This document shows, piece after piece, positions 26,373-34,605 of a DNA stretch of 36,262 bases. The translations under genes and the position numbers were made by a program. Each line of letters starts with the position of its first letter. The stretch's first letter is position 1. The notes beneath the pieces were generated by a model. It did no database searches. It had not been told where the DNA came from and worked only from the letters and a program-made list of their open reading frames with translations. The stretch spans positions 1 to 36,262 of the forward strand of contig JAIXVI010000298.1 of the NCBI GenBank assembly GCA_027483065.1, in the 5' to 3' direction. The stretch is from Planctomycetaceae bacterium (GTDB lineage Bacteria; Planctomycetota; Phycisphaerae; Phycisphaerales; SM1A02).

Positions 26373-27611
26373 CTTATCCAACTCCCGAATCGGCACCGGC
26401 CGACGTTCGCGCGCGCTGCGGATCGCCGCTTCGAGCACGCACTGCGTCTTCAGCGCATCTTCAAAGTCCGGCATCGAAACCACCGGCGACCCGCCCGCCA
26501 CCATCGCGGAGATATCCGCGGCTTGGCTGATGAATCCGTGTTCGTAGCCAATCAAGTGCGCAGCGGGCCAGTAGTGACCGGCGTACGGATGCGATCCGTC
26601 GGTGCACATGATGCGGCTCCATCCACGCAACTTTGGATCGAGCGTGTGATCCCACCACTGCAGTTCGTTCATCCGCTCGAAATCGAACTTGAGCGAACCC
26701 TTCTCGCCGTTGATCTCGATGTTGTTGCGGTTCTGATTGCCGGTCGCCAAGCGCGTCGCTTCGAAACTCGCGACAGCGCCCTGCTTGAATCGCGCCAAGA
26801 AAAGCACCGCGTCATCGACCGTCGATTTGCCCGATTTCTTGCCGGAAGACGCGCCTTTCGCGCCCTTCCCTGAGATCTCGCCGCCAGCGTTTGCAACAAC
26901 TGCGCGCTCTTTCACGAACGTCTCTTCGATCGAACCAACGACTTCTGTGATTTCGTCGCCCGTGATGAATCGCGCCATATCGATGATGTGCGCGTTGAGA
27001 TCGCCGTGTGCGCCAGAACCCGCGAGATCACCTTGGAATCGCCACAAAAGCGGCGTGTCGGGCCCGCCCCAATCTTGGAGGTAACTCGCGCGCACGTGGA
27101 AGATGCGACCGAGGCGCCCTTCCTTCACCATGCGATGCGCAAGCGCGACCGCGGGGCAGCGGCGATAGTTGTACCAAACGAAGGTGCGCACACCCTTCTT
27201 CGCAGCGGCGCGCGCAGCGAGCACCATCTTCTTCGCATCAGCAAGCGTGCCTGCGAGTGGTTTCTCACACGCAACGTGCTTACCCGCCTCGAGGCACGCG
27301 ATGGACATCTCGGCGTGCAAGTGATTCGGCGTGGAAACGTCGACGAGTTCGACGTCGGGGTTCGTCAGAATGTCGCGCCAGTTCGTGGTCGCGTGTTCCC
27401 ATCCCCACTTCGCAGCGAAGGCGTTCGTCTCATCGGGATTGCGACCTGCGACGACCTTCATCGCGGGCGGACGGCGCAATTCAAAGAACTGCGCGCACTT
27501 CCCCCACGCCGTTGAGTGTGCACGACCCATGAACTTCGTTCCAATGAGCGCGACGCCGATTGGACCGGTGGTCTGCGTACGGACAGTCTTCTCGCGATCG
27601 TTCTTCGCCAT
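26367..27611 (-). CDS. Gfo/Idh/MocA-family NAD(P)-dependent oxidoreductase
   Basis: The 414-residue product has an N-terminal Rossmann fold (PIGVALIGTKFMGRAHSTAW), VDVSTPNHLHAEMSIACLEAGKHV and the family ACEKPLAGT with the catalytic-region EKP. The C-terminal dimerisation/substrate domain has GSGAHGDLNAHIIDMARFITG, with the usual GG(G/A)xxxDxGxH region read as GDLNAHIID. Family members oxidise or epimerise sugars and cyclitols; the substrate is unknown. A Gly/Lys/Ser insert (GEISGKGAKGASSGKKSGKS) breaks the C-terminal domain. ATG 27611, preceded 5 nt upstream by AGGATC, is preferred to the extended 27947 start. Its TGA stop is supplied by repeat copy 2. A second MocA-type gene is at the right edge. 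Confidence 0.92.
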   Translation of the reverse strand: MAKNDREKTVRTQTTGPIGVALIGTKFMGRAHSTAWGKCAQFFELRRPPAMKVVAGRNPDETNAFAAKWGWEHATTNWRDILTNPDVELVDVSTPNHLHAEMSIACLEAGKHVACEKPLAGTLADAKKMVLAARAAAKKGVRTFVWYNYRRCPAVALAHRMVKEGRLGRIFHVRASYLQDWGGPDTPLLWRFQGDLAGSGAHGDLNAHIIDMARFITGDEITEVVGSIEETFVKERAVVANAGGEISGKGAKGASSGKKSGKSTVDDAVLFLARFKQGAVASFEATRLATGNQNRNNIEINGEKGSLKFDFERMNELQWWDHTLDPKLRGWSRIMCTDGSHPYAGHYWPAAHLIGYEHGFISQAADISAMVAGGSPVVSMPDFEDALKTQCVLEAAIRSARERRPVPIRELDKF

Positions 27612-27717
27612 GGTTTGATCCTCGCAACCGTGCGCGCGGCGGTTCGCTGCATCTTCCTCGCACGGGACCGATATGCTACCGCCCCGCGTGCCACCTTCGG
27701 CCGCGTCAGGAGCCGAC
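27612..27717. promoter_or_regulatory. Divergent intergenic region with two Shine-Dalgarno sites
   Basis: The minus-strand GAGGATC (27617-27623) serves the oxidoreductase ATG at 27611. The plus-strand AGGAG (27708-27712) lies 5 nt before ATG 27718, which is why that ATG is chosen over 27673 for the repeat-protein gene. CCGATATGCTACC (27669-27681) could supply -10 elements on both strands (TATGCT plus, TAGCAT minus). Confidence 0.5.
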
Positions 27718-29088
27718 ATGCACGAATCGACCCCCTCTCGAGAACTCACCTCTCCGACCCACACCGCCTCGATGGCAGGCGATCCGGGGGCCACGTCGGG
27801 CTCGCACGCTGAAATCGCGCTCCTTCGACAGGAAGTCGCTCGCTTGCGCGGCGAAACGCGGTTTGCGCGCGTCCTTGGCGGGCTCGCTGCGGCAGCACTG
27901 GGCATCGGCCTCCTCGCGATGCGCGACCCGCAAGCCGCCACGGTCATTCAGACGAAGCGCCTTGAAATCGTCGACGAAAAGGGTCGTGTGACGATGGTCG
28001 CCACGTCGACGCCGCAAGGTGGCCGACTCGATCTTTGGGATGCGTCGGGCTCGAACACTGCGCGCCTCGGCGCAAACGATCTCGGCGGCGACTTCATTCT
28101 CTGGAACCGCGAAGGAAAGCCGGTCTTCGGAGCCTACGCGCAGATGAATGGCGGCCGCGCGGAGATCGGTACCTCGCTCGGCCGCGTCGGCGCGGTTGTC
28201 GAAGCGGGTCCGAACGGTGGACGCACGAGTCTTTACGATCCGAACGGCGATCCTGTGGTCGCGGCGGGCGCCTTCACCTCCGGCGGCGCGATTCGCGTGG
28301 CCGATGCGAAGAATGCTGATGCCGTCCTGATCGAAGCGACTGAAACAGGCGGCGGTGTCAGCGTGACGGCTCCTGATGGAGCTGTGTTCGGCCGACTTCG
28401 TGCAGGCGAAACCGGCGGCGAATTCGATCTCGCGTCGAAGTCAGGCGCGAATCGCGTCAACGCGAGTGCCAAGGACAGCGACGCTGCGGTCATCGCGCTT
28501 GGCGCCGCTGGCTCGAGCAAAATCGGTGGATCAAAGGTTGGCGGCGGTATCGACCTCCTCAACGAAAAGGGCGATCGGATCGTCTCGCTCGAATCGAACG
28601 AAGGCGGCGGACTGCTTGTGTGCCGCGCAGGTGGCGAGCGACCGGTTGCGTCGCTTGGCGCGAGTTCAAGCGGTACGCGCGGCGGCTTGCTGCAGGTCTA
28701 CAACGCGCAACAGAGCCCCGTCTTCGCCGCGGCTGTCACGAGCGACGGCGCCGGACGTCTCGCGATCGGCACCGCTGGTGGCGTCGCAACGCTCACCGCA
28801 GAAGCAGGCAAAGAAGATGGCGCCAGCATCAGCCTCGTCCGTGGCGGGAAGCGCGCACTCGCGTTCGTTGCTGCTGCGAATGGCGGCTTGATGAACATCT
28901 TCAGCGCGGCGGGTGCGCCGTCGGTTGTCGCCGGAAACGCCGATGATGCAAGTGGCGGCGTCGTACTACTTCGTTCTGCGGAAGGAAAGGACCTCGCGCT
29001 CTTGGGTGTTGACGACAAGGGCGGCGGCAACGTCGTCCTCTTCAACAAGGACGCGACCGAGCGCAAGACGCTCGCAGGTCCGCGCTGA
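27718..29088 (+). CDS. Membrane-anchored protein with 22-residue beta repeats
   Basis: The 456-residue product has a short cytoplasmic N-terminus, a coil (EIALLRQEVARLRGE), one membrane helix (VLGGLAAAALGIGLLAM) and a long outer part. From about residue 95 it is built of repeats that start with GG and have the pattern GGxhxhxxxxGxxhhxhxxxx. At least six successive units are exactly 22 residues (GGRLDLWD, GGDFILWN, GGRAEIGT, GGRTSLYD, GGAIRVAD, GGGVSVTA). More irregular units continue to the C-terminus. A beta-solenoid is expected. I do not recognise a named family or an enzyme site. It is divergent from the oxidoreductase gene. Confidence 0.8.
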   Translation: MHESTPSRELTSPTHTASMAGDPGATSGSHAEIALLRQEVARLRGETRFARVLGGLAAAALGIGLLAMRDPQAATVIQTKRLEIVDEKGRVTMVATSTPQGGRLDLWDASGSNTARLGANDLGGDFILWNREGKPVFGAYAQMNGGRAEIGTSLGRVGAVVEAGPNGGRTSLYDPNGDPVVAAGAFTSGGAIRVADAKNADAVLIEATETGGGVSVTAPDGAVFGRLRAGETGGEFDLASKSGANRVNASAKDSDAAVIALGAAGSSKIGGSKVGGGIDLLNEKGDRIVSLESNEGGGLLVCRAGGERPVASLGASSSGTRGGLLQVYNAQQSPVFAAAVTSDGAGRLAIGTAGGVATLTAEAGKEDGASISLVRGGKRALAFVAAANGGLMNIFSAAGAPSVVAGNADDASGGVVLLRSAEGKDLALLGVDDKGGGNVVLFNKDATERKTLAGPR

Positions 29089-29237
29089 CGTTGAGGTTGA
29101 CGTCGCATTCGACGTGGCTGCGGCACGCACGCTCTGACGTCGCGTGCGCGGTACGCAAACCATTTTGAAGAAAACTCGAGCGCGCGATTTTCGCGCGGAA
29201 GAAATGCCAACTTTCGCGAAGTGTGGTCGCGCGGCGT

Positions 29238-29243
29238 TACGCT
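29238..29243 (+). promoter_or_regulatory. Probable -10 box of the double-thioredoxin gene (TACGCT)
   Basis: TACGCT is 6 nt before ATG 29250, giving a leaderless start and arguing against the GTG start at 29223 in the ORF track. The rest of the gap 29089-29237 has no gene; just after the preceding stop are loose TGACGT-type repeats (29087-29125). Confidence 0.4.
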
Positions 29244-29249
29244 GCTCTC

Positions 29250-30584
29250 ATGCCGACCACTTCACTCACCTCGCTTGCCACCTCGCTCGTTTTCGCGTTG
29301 TTCGGTGCTGCCGTTGCTGTTCCATGCACGACCTCGCTCGCAGCAACGGTCGCCGTCGATCCCTCGATGGCCGCTTCGGCGGATGAGTTTCCTGAGGAGT
29401 GGTTCTGGCGCATGGGGAAAGCGGGCGCCGCGCATCGCGCCATGACGGGAAAGCCCGCGCCCGAACTGAAGGTGAAGGGCGGCGAAAGCGGATGGACCAT
29501 CATTGGCGATGAGACACCTGAACTCGCCGCGACTCTGAAAGAGCTCAATGCTGAGGGTGGCGATATCGACGCGCTCAAAGGCAAGGTCGTCGTCGTTGAC
29601 TTCTGGGCAACGTGGTGCGGCCCCTGCCGCGCGGCGCTTCCAAAGAACGTCGAGATGATGAAGGAACTCGGGCCGAAAGGCCTCGTCGTCCTCGGCATCC
29701 ACGATGCTGCGCGCGGAAGCGACAAGATGAACGACATCGCGAAGGGCGCGTCGCTGAACTATCCACTCGCGATCGATGATGGAGGTCGGAGCGCGGCGGA
29801 GTGGAAGGTTGGATTTTGGCCAACGTACGGCGTGATCGATCGCAAGGGCATCCTGCGCGCGATTGGTTTGCAACCTCAGCATGTGCGCGCGGTCGCCGAA
29901 AAGTTGCTCGCAGAAGACGCGCCGGAAGCGAAGACGAAGCGCTCCTCGCAGAACAGCTCCTCGCAGGACAACTCCTCGCAGAACAGTGCCTCGGCGGCCT
30001 CGGCGGCCTCGGCGAAGAACCCGCGGCCTGAGCAAGTTCCCGCGATCTACCTCGAGGGTGACGCGCGCAAGCGTGCGCGTTTGGCGAGTTTCGATCTCTG
30101 CCCCGAGTCTCCAGCGCTCGGCGCGATGACGCAGTGGACAAACACCGAATTGCTCGGCGAGGGCCGTTCACTTGCAGAATTCAAGGGCAAAATCGTCGTG
30201 CTCGATTTCTGGGCGACGTGGTGCGGTCCATGCATCCAGTCGATTCCGAAGAACAACGAGATCGCGAAAAAGTACGCCGACGACGGCGTGGTGCTCATCG
30301 GCGTTTGCCACAAGGATGGCGGCGAGAAGATGACAGAGACGATTCGCTCGAAAAAGATCGAGTACCCGTGCGTCCTCGATGCGAAGGGCGAAGCAAACGC
30401 TGCCTTCAAAGTCGATGGCTATCCCGACTATGTGATCATCGATCGCGAAGGTCGCGTGCGCGGCGCGGACGTCCAGAACGGTCAAGTTCAGAACGCGATT
30501 GAGTACTTGCTGCACCAAGAGAAGAAGCAAAATGAGGCGAAGACGCAACGCGAGCAGCAAACAGACGAGAAATCGCCAGGCTGA
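29250..30584 (+). CDS. Secreted protein with two TlpA/ResA-like thioredoxin domains
   Basis: The 444-residue product has a signal peptide (LVFALFGAAVAVPCTTSLAAT). Two TlpA-type thioredoxin domains follow, each with VDFWATWCGPCR or LDFWATWCGPCI and the cis-Pro segment (FWPTYGVIDRKG and GYPDYVIIDREG). Active-site CGPC motifs are at about residues 122 and 324. A low-complexity linker (SSQNSSSQDNSSQNS, then ASAASAASA) joins them. Such domains reduce or transfer disulfides in the periplasm, often for cytochrome c assembly, but no ccm/ccs gene is here. Having two intact active sites in one chain suggests a shuttling or broad reductase role. The C-terminus is a charged Glu/Lys/Gln tail. Confidence 0.9.
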   Translation: MPTTSLTSLATSLVFALFGAAVAVPCTTSLAATVAVDPSMAASADEFPEEWFWRMGKAGAAHRAMTGKPAPELKVKGGESGWTIIGDETPELAATLKELNAEGGDIDALKGKVVVVDFWATWCGPCRAALPKNVEMMKELGPKGLVVLGIHDAARGSDKMNDIAKGASLNYPLAIDDGGRSAAEWKVGFWPTYGVIDRKGILRAIGLQPQHVRAVAEKLLAEDAPEAKTKRSSQNSSSQDNSSQNSASAASAASAKNPRPEQVPAIYLEGDARKRARLASFDLCPESPALGAMTQWTNTELLGEGRSLAEFKGKIVVLDFWATWCGPCIQSIPKNNEIAKKYADDGVVLIGVCHKDGGEKMTETIRSKKIEYPCVLDAKGEANAAFKVDGYPDYVIIDREGRVRGADVQNGQVQNAIEYLLHQEKKQNEAKTQREQQTDEKSPG

Positions 30585-30701
30585 ACGACGAAACTCAACG
30601 AGCGAGCCCGCAGCGCTCAGGATTGAGCGGCAAGTTTCGTGCGTTCATAGCACGCAGATCGATGAAACCATTCGGGTTCGGTAGCCCTGACGACCGCGGG
30701 T

Positions 30702-31493
30702 TTACGCCGCCATCGTGCCAGCGACACCATCGCGCGTGACATAGAAGAGTTCGCGCGTGATCGGATACGGCAATCGGCGGAAATCTTCTTCGACGCGGTG
30801 CTTCAAGCGATCGAGAAACGGGTCCGGCCCGGCAGAGATCGCAATGAAAGTGTCACGTGCAGGCGTTGCGACGTAGAAGTCGCCCTTCATTTCGCGAGCC
30901 AGCCGCCCGTGCAGCGTCGAGAGGAGAAGTCGAGCTGCGTCGTAGCCATCCTGTTGCGCCACGATCGCCGCGCGTCCGCCGTCGTGCGAGTCGACGAGTC
31001 GCACTTCGAGATCGGGCGCGTAGCGCGAGAGATTTTCGCGTGAAAGCGCGTCAAGATCATCGGGCTGGAGGCCCCAACGCACCATCTGCTCCGTGGTGAT
31101 CGAGACGGTGAGTTGCGGAAGATCGATGACGAAGACGATCACCGTATCGTTCACGAACGGGATGTGCGCCACTTGCTCACGATCGAGGTGTTCGAAGATC
31201 GACAATGGTTGAATGCGCGGCATGACCCGCGTGCGTGCCACCGAGAATGGCAGCGGCGCACCTGAGATTTGATCGCCTTCTAGGAGCCTCTCGAGGTAGT
31301 TCTCAACGATCTCCGAGCCGTTGCGCGGATCGCGCAGCACCATGCGGTAGAGGTTCTCAAGCCCCAAATGGCGTCCATCAAAGACGACATGAAGTGGGCC
31401 TGTCACCGAGGCCTCGCGCGCCGGGAACTGACGCTTCAAGAGGCCGAGGACATGCGCGGCAAACGCGTCGGGTTCGAGCGGGAGGTGTTCCAT
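30702..31493 (-). CDS. DUF1444-like protein
   Basis: The 263-residue product, from ATG 31493, includes YRMVLRDPRNGSEIVENYLE, RVMPRIQPL, NDTVIVFVIDLPQLTVSITTEQM and GDFYVATPARDTFIAISAGPD. These blocks and their order fit the DUF1444 (YtpQ-type) family, whose function is not known. No signal peptide or membrane helix is seen, so it should be cytoplasmic. An earlier in-frame ATG at 31541 would add 16 residues (MKAERRPHLAPLRSIA). Neither start has a good ribosome-binding site, so the start is uncertain. The ORF track start at 31790 is too long. It is divergent from kdsA. The upstream 117-nt gap after the thioredoxin gene shows no terminator. Confidence 0.75.
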   Translation of the reverse strand: MEHLPLEPDAFAAHVLGLLKRQFPAREASVTGPLHVVFDGRHLGLENLYRMVLRDPRNGSEIVENYLERLLEGDQISGAPLPFSVARTRVMPRIQPLSIFEHLDREQVAHIPFVNDTVIVFVIDLPQLTVSITTEQMVRWGLQPDDLDALSRENLSRYAPDLEVRLVDSHDGGRAAIVAQQDGYDAARLLLSTLHGRLAREMKGDFYVATPARDTFIAISAGPDPFLDRLKHRVEEDFRRLPYPITRELFYVTRDGVAGTMAA

Positions 31494-31728
31494 GGCGATC
31501 GACCGAAGTGGTGCGAGGTGCGGCCGACGTTCGGCCTTCATTTGAATTCGTCGGCGGACCGGAAACACGGCTTTCCTGAACCTTGCAACTTCCGAATGAA
31601 TTGTTCCTGACCGCCACAAGACCCGGCAACAAAGGCGCCCCGGGGCGCGCAGTGATGGCAGGACGCCCGTGCGACGCTCGACCACGCTCGACCACGCCCG
31701 CGCAACGCAACGGCCCGTGCGGCTGCCG

Positions 31729-31734
31729 TACACT
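31729..31734 (+). promoter_or_regulatory. Probable -10 box of kdsA (TACACT), leaderless
   Basis: TACACT lies 7 nt before ATG 31742, in the context CCGTACACT that also precedes surE. The remaining upstream gap (31494-31728) has no gene and no clear -35 box. Confidence 0.45.
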
Positions 31735-31741
31735 CTGCGAA

Positions 31742-32662
31742 ATGTCCGCGTCTTCGAATCCTCTCCGCGATCCCACAAGCGTTTCCGCAAGTTCTGCTCT
31801 CCGCTCCGCGTCCGGCCCGGCCGCGGCGCTCGAGCGATGGTTCGCGACGCCTGCCGGCCCCACGCGTCCGCTCCTCATCATCGCGGGTCCGTGCGTCCTC
31901 GAAGACGACGACACCAACCGGCGCATCGGCGATGAGGTCGCTGCGGTCTGCGCCGATCTCAAACTCCCCTACGTCTTCAAGGCGAGTTTCGACAAAGCAA
32001 ATCGCTCAAGCATCAAGAGTCCGCGCGGGCCGGGGCTTGCGAAGGGCCTCGACATGCTCGCAGCGATGCGCGATCGACTCGGTGTTCCAGCGACGACCGA
32101 CATCCACGATCCAACCCAAGCGGAACCCGCGGGCAAAGTGGTCGACATGCTGCAAATCCCCGCGTTCCTCTGTCGTCAGACCGATTTGCTCGCCGCCGCC
32201 GCCGCGACCGGACGCGCGGTCAACGTGAAGAAGGGACAGTTCATGTCGGTCCCTGAGATGCGAAATGCGCTTGAGAAACTGCGCGAAGGTGGTGCGACGC
32301 GCTCCATGCTCACAGAACGCGGCACATTCTTCGGCTTCAATCGACTCGTGAATGACTTCATCGGCGTTGGCGACATGATCGAACTCGGCCGCGAGTTTGG
32401 CGCGCCCGTGTGCTTCGACGCAACCCACTCCATGCAACTTCCGGGTGGCGAGAAAACTGCGACGGGCGGCCGTCCCGATCGATGTGCGCAAGTCGCGCGC
32501 GCCGCGGTCGCGGTGGGAGTCGACGCGATCTTCCTCGAGTGCCATCCGAATCCCGCGAAGTCGAGTTCTGATGCGAGCACGATTCAGCCGTTGTCCGCGG
32601 TCCGCGAGATTCTGACATCGCTCGTCGCGATCCAGCGCGCGCTGGTTTCGGCAAACGCGTGA
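31742..32662 (+). CDS. kdsA: 3-deoxy-8-phosphooctulonate (KDO-8-P) synthase
   Basis: The 306-residue product has LLIIAGPCVLEDDDTNRRIG, KASFDKANRSS, TTDIHDPTQ, GRAVNVKKGQFM, CFDATHSMQLPGG and LECHPNPAKSSSD, the ordered KdsA motifs. It condenses phosphoenolpyruvate and arabinose-5-phosphate to KDO-8-phosphate for lipopolysaccharide core synthesis in the cytoplasm. The Cys in IAGPC, where metal-independent enzymes have Asn, indicates the metal-dependent class. The N-terminal 30 residues before the barrel are Ser/Ala-rich and not conserved. The ORF track start (31583) is too early; ATG 31742 has TACACT upstream. The presence of kdsA implies an LPS-bearing outer membrane. Confidence 0.96.
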   Translation: MSASSNPLRDPTSVSASSALRSASGPAAALERWFATPAGPTRPLLIIAGPCVLEDDDTNRRIGDEVAAVCADLKLPYVFKASFDKANRSSIKSPRGPGLAKGLDMLAAMRDRLGVPATTDIHDPTQAEPAGKVVDMLQIPAFLCRQTDLLAAAAATGRAVNVKKGQFMSVPEMRNALEKLREGGATRSMLTERGTFFGFNRLVNDFIGVGDMIELGREFGAPVCFDATHSMQLPGGEKTATGGRPDRCAQVARAAVAVGVDAIFLECHPNPAKSSSDASTIQPLSAVREILTSLVAIQRALVSANA

Positions 32663-32849
32663 TGACAATCGTGTCTCACGCCGCGGTCTTCCTCGTGCCG
32701 CGCAGCGACCGCTCCACGGCACGGCTCCACGCTGCTGCATCAAAACTTCCATCCGAAGCCTAGATTCCATGCGCTTCCGATGCGGCCGAATCCCGCAGAC
32801 GTGGCTACAGTGTCGATCTACCGTACGCGACGGTCCTGCTACGACTGCT

Positions 32850-33407
32850 ATGCAACGACTCTGCGACTGCTGCTCGAATCCCGCCACCGTCCACGAGACG
32901 CTTGTTGAAAACGGCGTCAAGACGGAAGTGCACCTCTGCGCCGAACACGCCGTCGAGCGTGGACTCATCGTGCCGGGACCGCACGGCCCCGCACTTGTCG
33001 TGGCGAAGTTGCTCCAAGGCCAACTATCCGCGCAGCAGCCAGCGCGCCGAGCGGTGAAGACTTGTCCCACCTGCGGAAGTTCGATGCAGTCGATTCGGGA
33101 AGCCGGCCTCGCGGGATGTCCGCTTTGCTACCGACATTTCGAAGAGGAACTTGGCGCGCTGATCAATCGCGCGCAAGGCGGCGCGACGGTGCATGTCGGC
33201 CGACATCCAGCGCACGCTGCGGAACTGGTCGATCGCGCGGCGCTCCGCAACAAACTCGCACGCGAGTTGCGCGAAGCAGTCTCGCGCGAGGAGTACGAAC
33301 GCGCAGCGAAGATTCGCGATCGACTGCAAGCGCTTGGCGGGCAAGTGAGCGACGCCTTCGCGGAGCCCGATGCTTGCGGTGCCGAAGAAGGCGGAACATC
33401 GCCATGA
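32850..33407 (+). CDS. mcsA: McsA-like zinc-finger/UVR protein, McsB activator
   Basis: The 185-residue product begins MQRLCDCCSNPATVHETLVE and contains four metal-binding pairs: CDCC, CAEH, CPTC and CPLC. The second is Cys-x-x-His rather than Cys-x-x-Cys. A UVR motif follows near the C-terminus (SREEYERAAKIRDRLQALGG). In Bacillus McsA binds and activates the arginine kinase McsB. The gene overlaps mcsB by 4 nt (ATGA), so the two are translationally coupled. The ORF track start (32769) adds 27 residues without match. No ctsR is seen upstream, unlike Firmicute operons. The 187-nt gap from kdsA shows no terminator. Confidence 0.9.
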   Translation: MQRLCDCCSNPATVHETLVENGVKTEVHLCAEHAVERGLIVPGPHGPALVVAKLLQGQLSAQQPARRAVKTCPTCGSSMQSIREAGLAGCPLCYRHFEEELGALINRAQGGATVHVGRHPAHAAELVDRAALRNKLARELREAVSREEYERAAKIRDRLQALGGQVSDAFAEPDACGAEEGGTSP

Positions 33408-34507
33408 CGCCAAGCGAATCGAATTCGACCGATGGCGTTCCGATGAACCCGACCCCGCCGTCGGCTTCGTCCCCGCACGCGTCCCGTCTCGTCCACTTCG
33501 ACGACACGCAGCCGCCGCCAGACGCCGACTGTGTGCTCTCAAGTCGCATTCGGCTCGCGCGAAATCTCCTCGGGTTCCACTTCGTGAACAAAGCGTCGCC
33601 ACCGATGCTCGCGGACGTGGTGCACCGGGTTCAATCCGCGCGATTCAGCGGTCCGTTTGCAGGCGGCGTGCGTTGGGTCAACGTGCAAGCGACGGCGCCC
33701 GCAGATCGCCTTTTGCTATTCGAGCGCAACCTCATTTCGCGCCCGTTTGTCGAGGCGCAGCATCCACGCGGTGTTGCGATCTCGTCCGATGAAAGCGCGA
33801 GCGTGATGGTCAACGAAGAAGACCACCTGCGACTGCAGATGCTCGCGCCGGGGCTGCAACTTGTGGCTCTCGCAGAACGGATGTTCGCACTCGATGCCGA
33901 ACTCGAACACTCACTCGAGTTCGCGTTCCATCCCCGCTTTGGCTATCTCACGGCGTGCCCGACCAACGTCGGCACCGGCATTCGCGTCAGCGCAATGTTG
34001 CATTTGCCGGCACTGCGGATGCTCGAAGAACTCGACAAAGTGCAACGCGCCGCGAAGGATCTTCACCTCGCCGTGCGCGGCTTCCACGGCGAAGGGACCG
34101 ATGCGCTTGGCGACTTCTTCCAAGTTTCGAACCAGGTCACGCTTGGGCGAAGCGAGATCGACATCGTTGCCGAGTTCAACGGCGTCATCGTTCCGCGTTT
34201 CATCGCCTACGAACGCGCGGCGCGAACAGCGCTTCTCGAGCGCGATGCGGAAGCGCTTGATGACCGAATCTATCGAGCCCTCGGCATTCTGCGCACATGC
34301 CGATTGCTCACGCTCGACGAAGCGATCAAGTTCCTCTCGCGGCTTCGTCTTGGTGCCGCAACGGGCCGCCTGACCGAAGTCCCTCTCACGTTGATCGATC
34401 GCCTCCTCCTTGAAGTGCAGCCTGCGCACCTCTCGCGCACAACGGGCTGCGAGCTCGGCGCAGATCGCGCGGCACGAGCAGAGTTTGTGCGCCGAAGCTT
34501 GCGCTGA
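33404..34507 (+). CDS. mcsB: McsB, protein arginine kinase
   Basis: From ATG 33404 the product has 367 residues, the usual McsB length. It shows the phosphagen-kinase core VLSSRIRLARNLLGF, DHLRLQMLAPG, the active-site ACPTNVGTGIRVSAML with the conserved Cys, and RFIAYERAAR. McsB phosphorylates arginines on misfolded proteins or repressors as a degradation tag for ClpCP. The last helix has ADRAARAEFVRRSLR, which lines up with the region of the allosteric phosphoarginine-binding RDxxRA motif but reads DRAARA. The first 40 residues are a Ser/Pro-rich leader. The ORF track start (33062) lies in mcsA. It is convergent with the trpG/pabA gene. Confidence 0.95.
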   Translation: MTPSESNSTDGVPMNPTPPSASSPHASRLVHFDDTQPPPDADCVLSSRIRLARNLLGFHFVNKASPPMLADVVHRVQSARFSGPFAGGVRWVNVQATAPADRLLLFERNLISRPFVEAQHPRGVAISSDESASVMVNEEDHLRLQMLAPGLQLVALAERMFALDAELEHSLEFAFHPRFGYLTACPTNVGTGIRVSAMLHLPALRMLEELDKVQRAAKDLHLAVRGFHGEGTDALGDFFQVSNQVTLGRSEIDIVAEFNGVIVPRFIAYERAARTALLERDAEALDDRIYRALGILRTCRLLTLDEAIKFLSRLRLGAATGRLTEVPLTLIDRLLLEVQPAHLSRTTGCELGADRAARAEFVRRSLR

Positions 34508-34530
34508 TTCGGGCGGCACGCCCAGGTCGC

Positions 34531-34605
34531 CAACTCATCGCTCGCCAAACCATCGCTCGCCAACTCATCGCTCGCCAACTCATCGCTCGCCAACTCATCG
34601 CATGT
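34531..34605. repeat. 15-nt tandem repeat over the amidotransferase stop codon
   Basis: CAACTCATCGCTCGC occurs at 34531, 34561 and 34576, with a one/two-base variant at 34546 and a partial fifth copy at 34591-34605. The TGA stop of the minus-strand gene (34595-34597) lies in the last unit, where ACTCATCG is kept. There are no spacers, so it is not a CRISPR array. Confidence 0.9.

Noticed and set aside
26003-26530. ORF encoding HAKASESGHLKRSF and its partner at 542-829
   Set aside because: The shared peptide comes from the DNA repeat read in one frame; the frame runs into a real gene and the hairpin structure, not the peptide, is conserved.
33062-33403. Extended N-terminus of McsB from the ORF track
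   Set aside because: It overlaps mcsA fully in another frame; the ATG at 33404 gives the family length and a typical 4-nt overlap.
34531-34605. Possible CRISPR array
   Set aside because: The 15-nt units are directly adjacent with no spacers and there is no cas gene.
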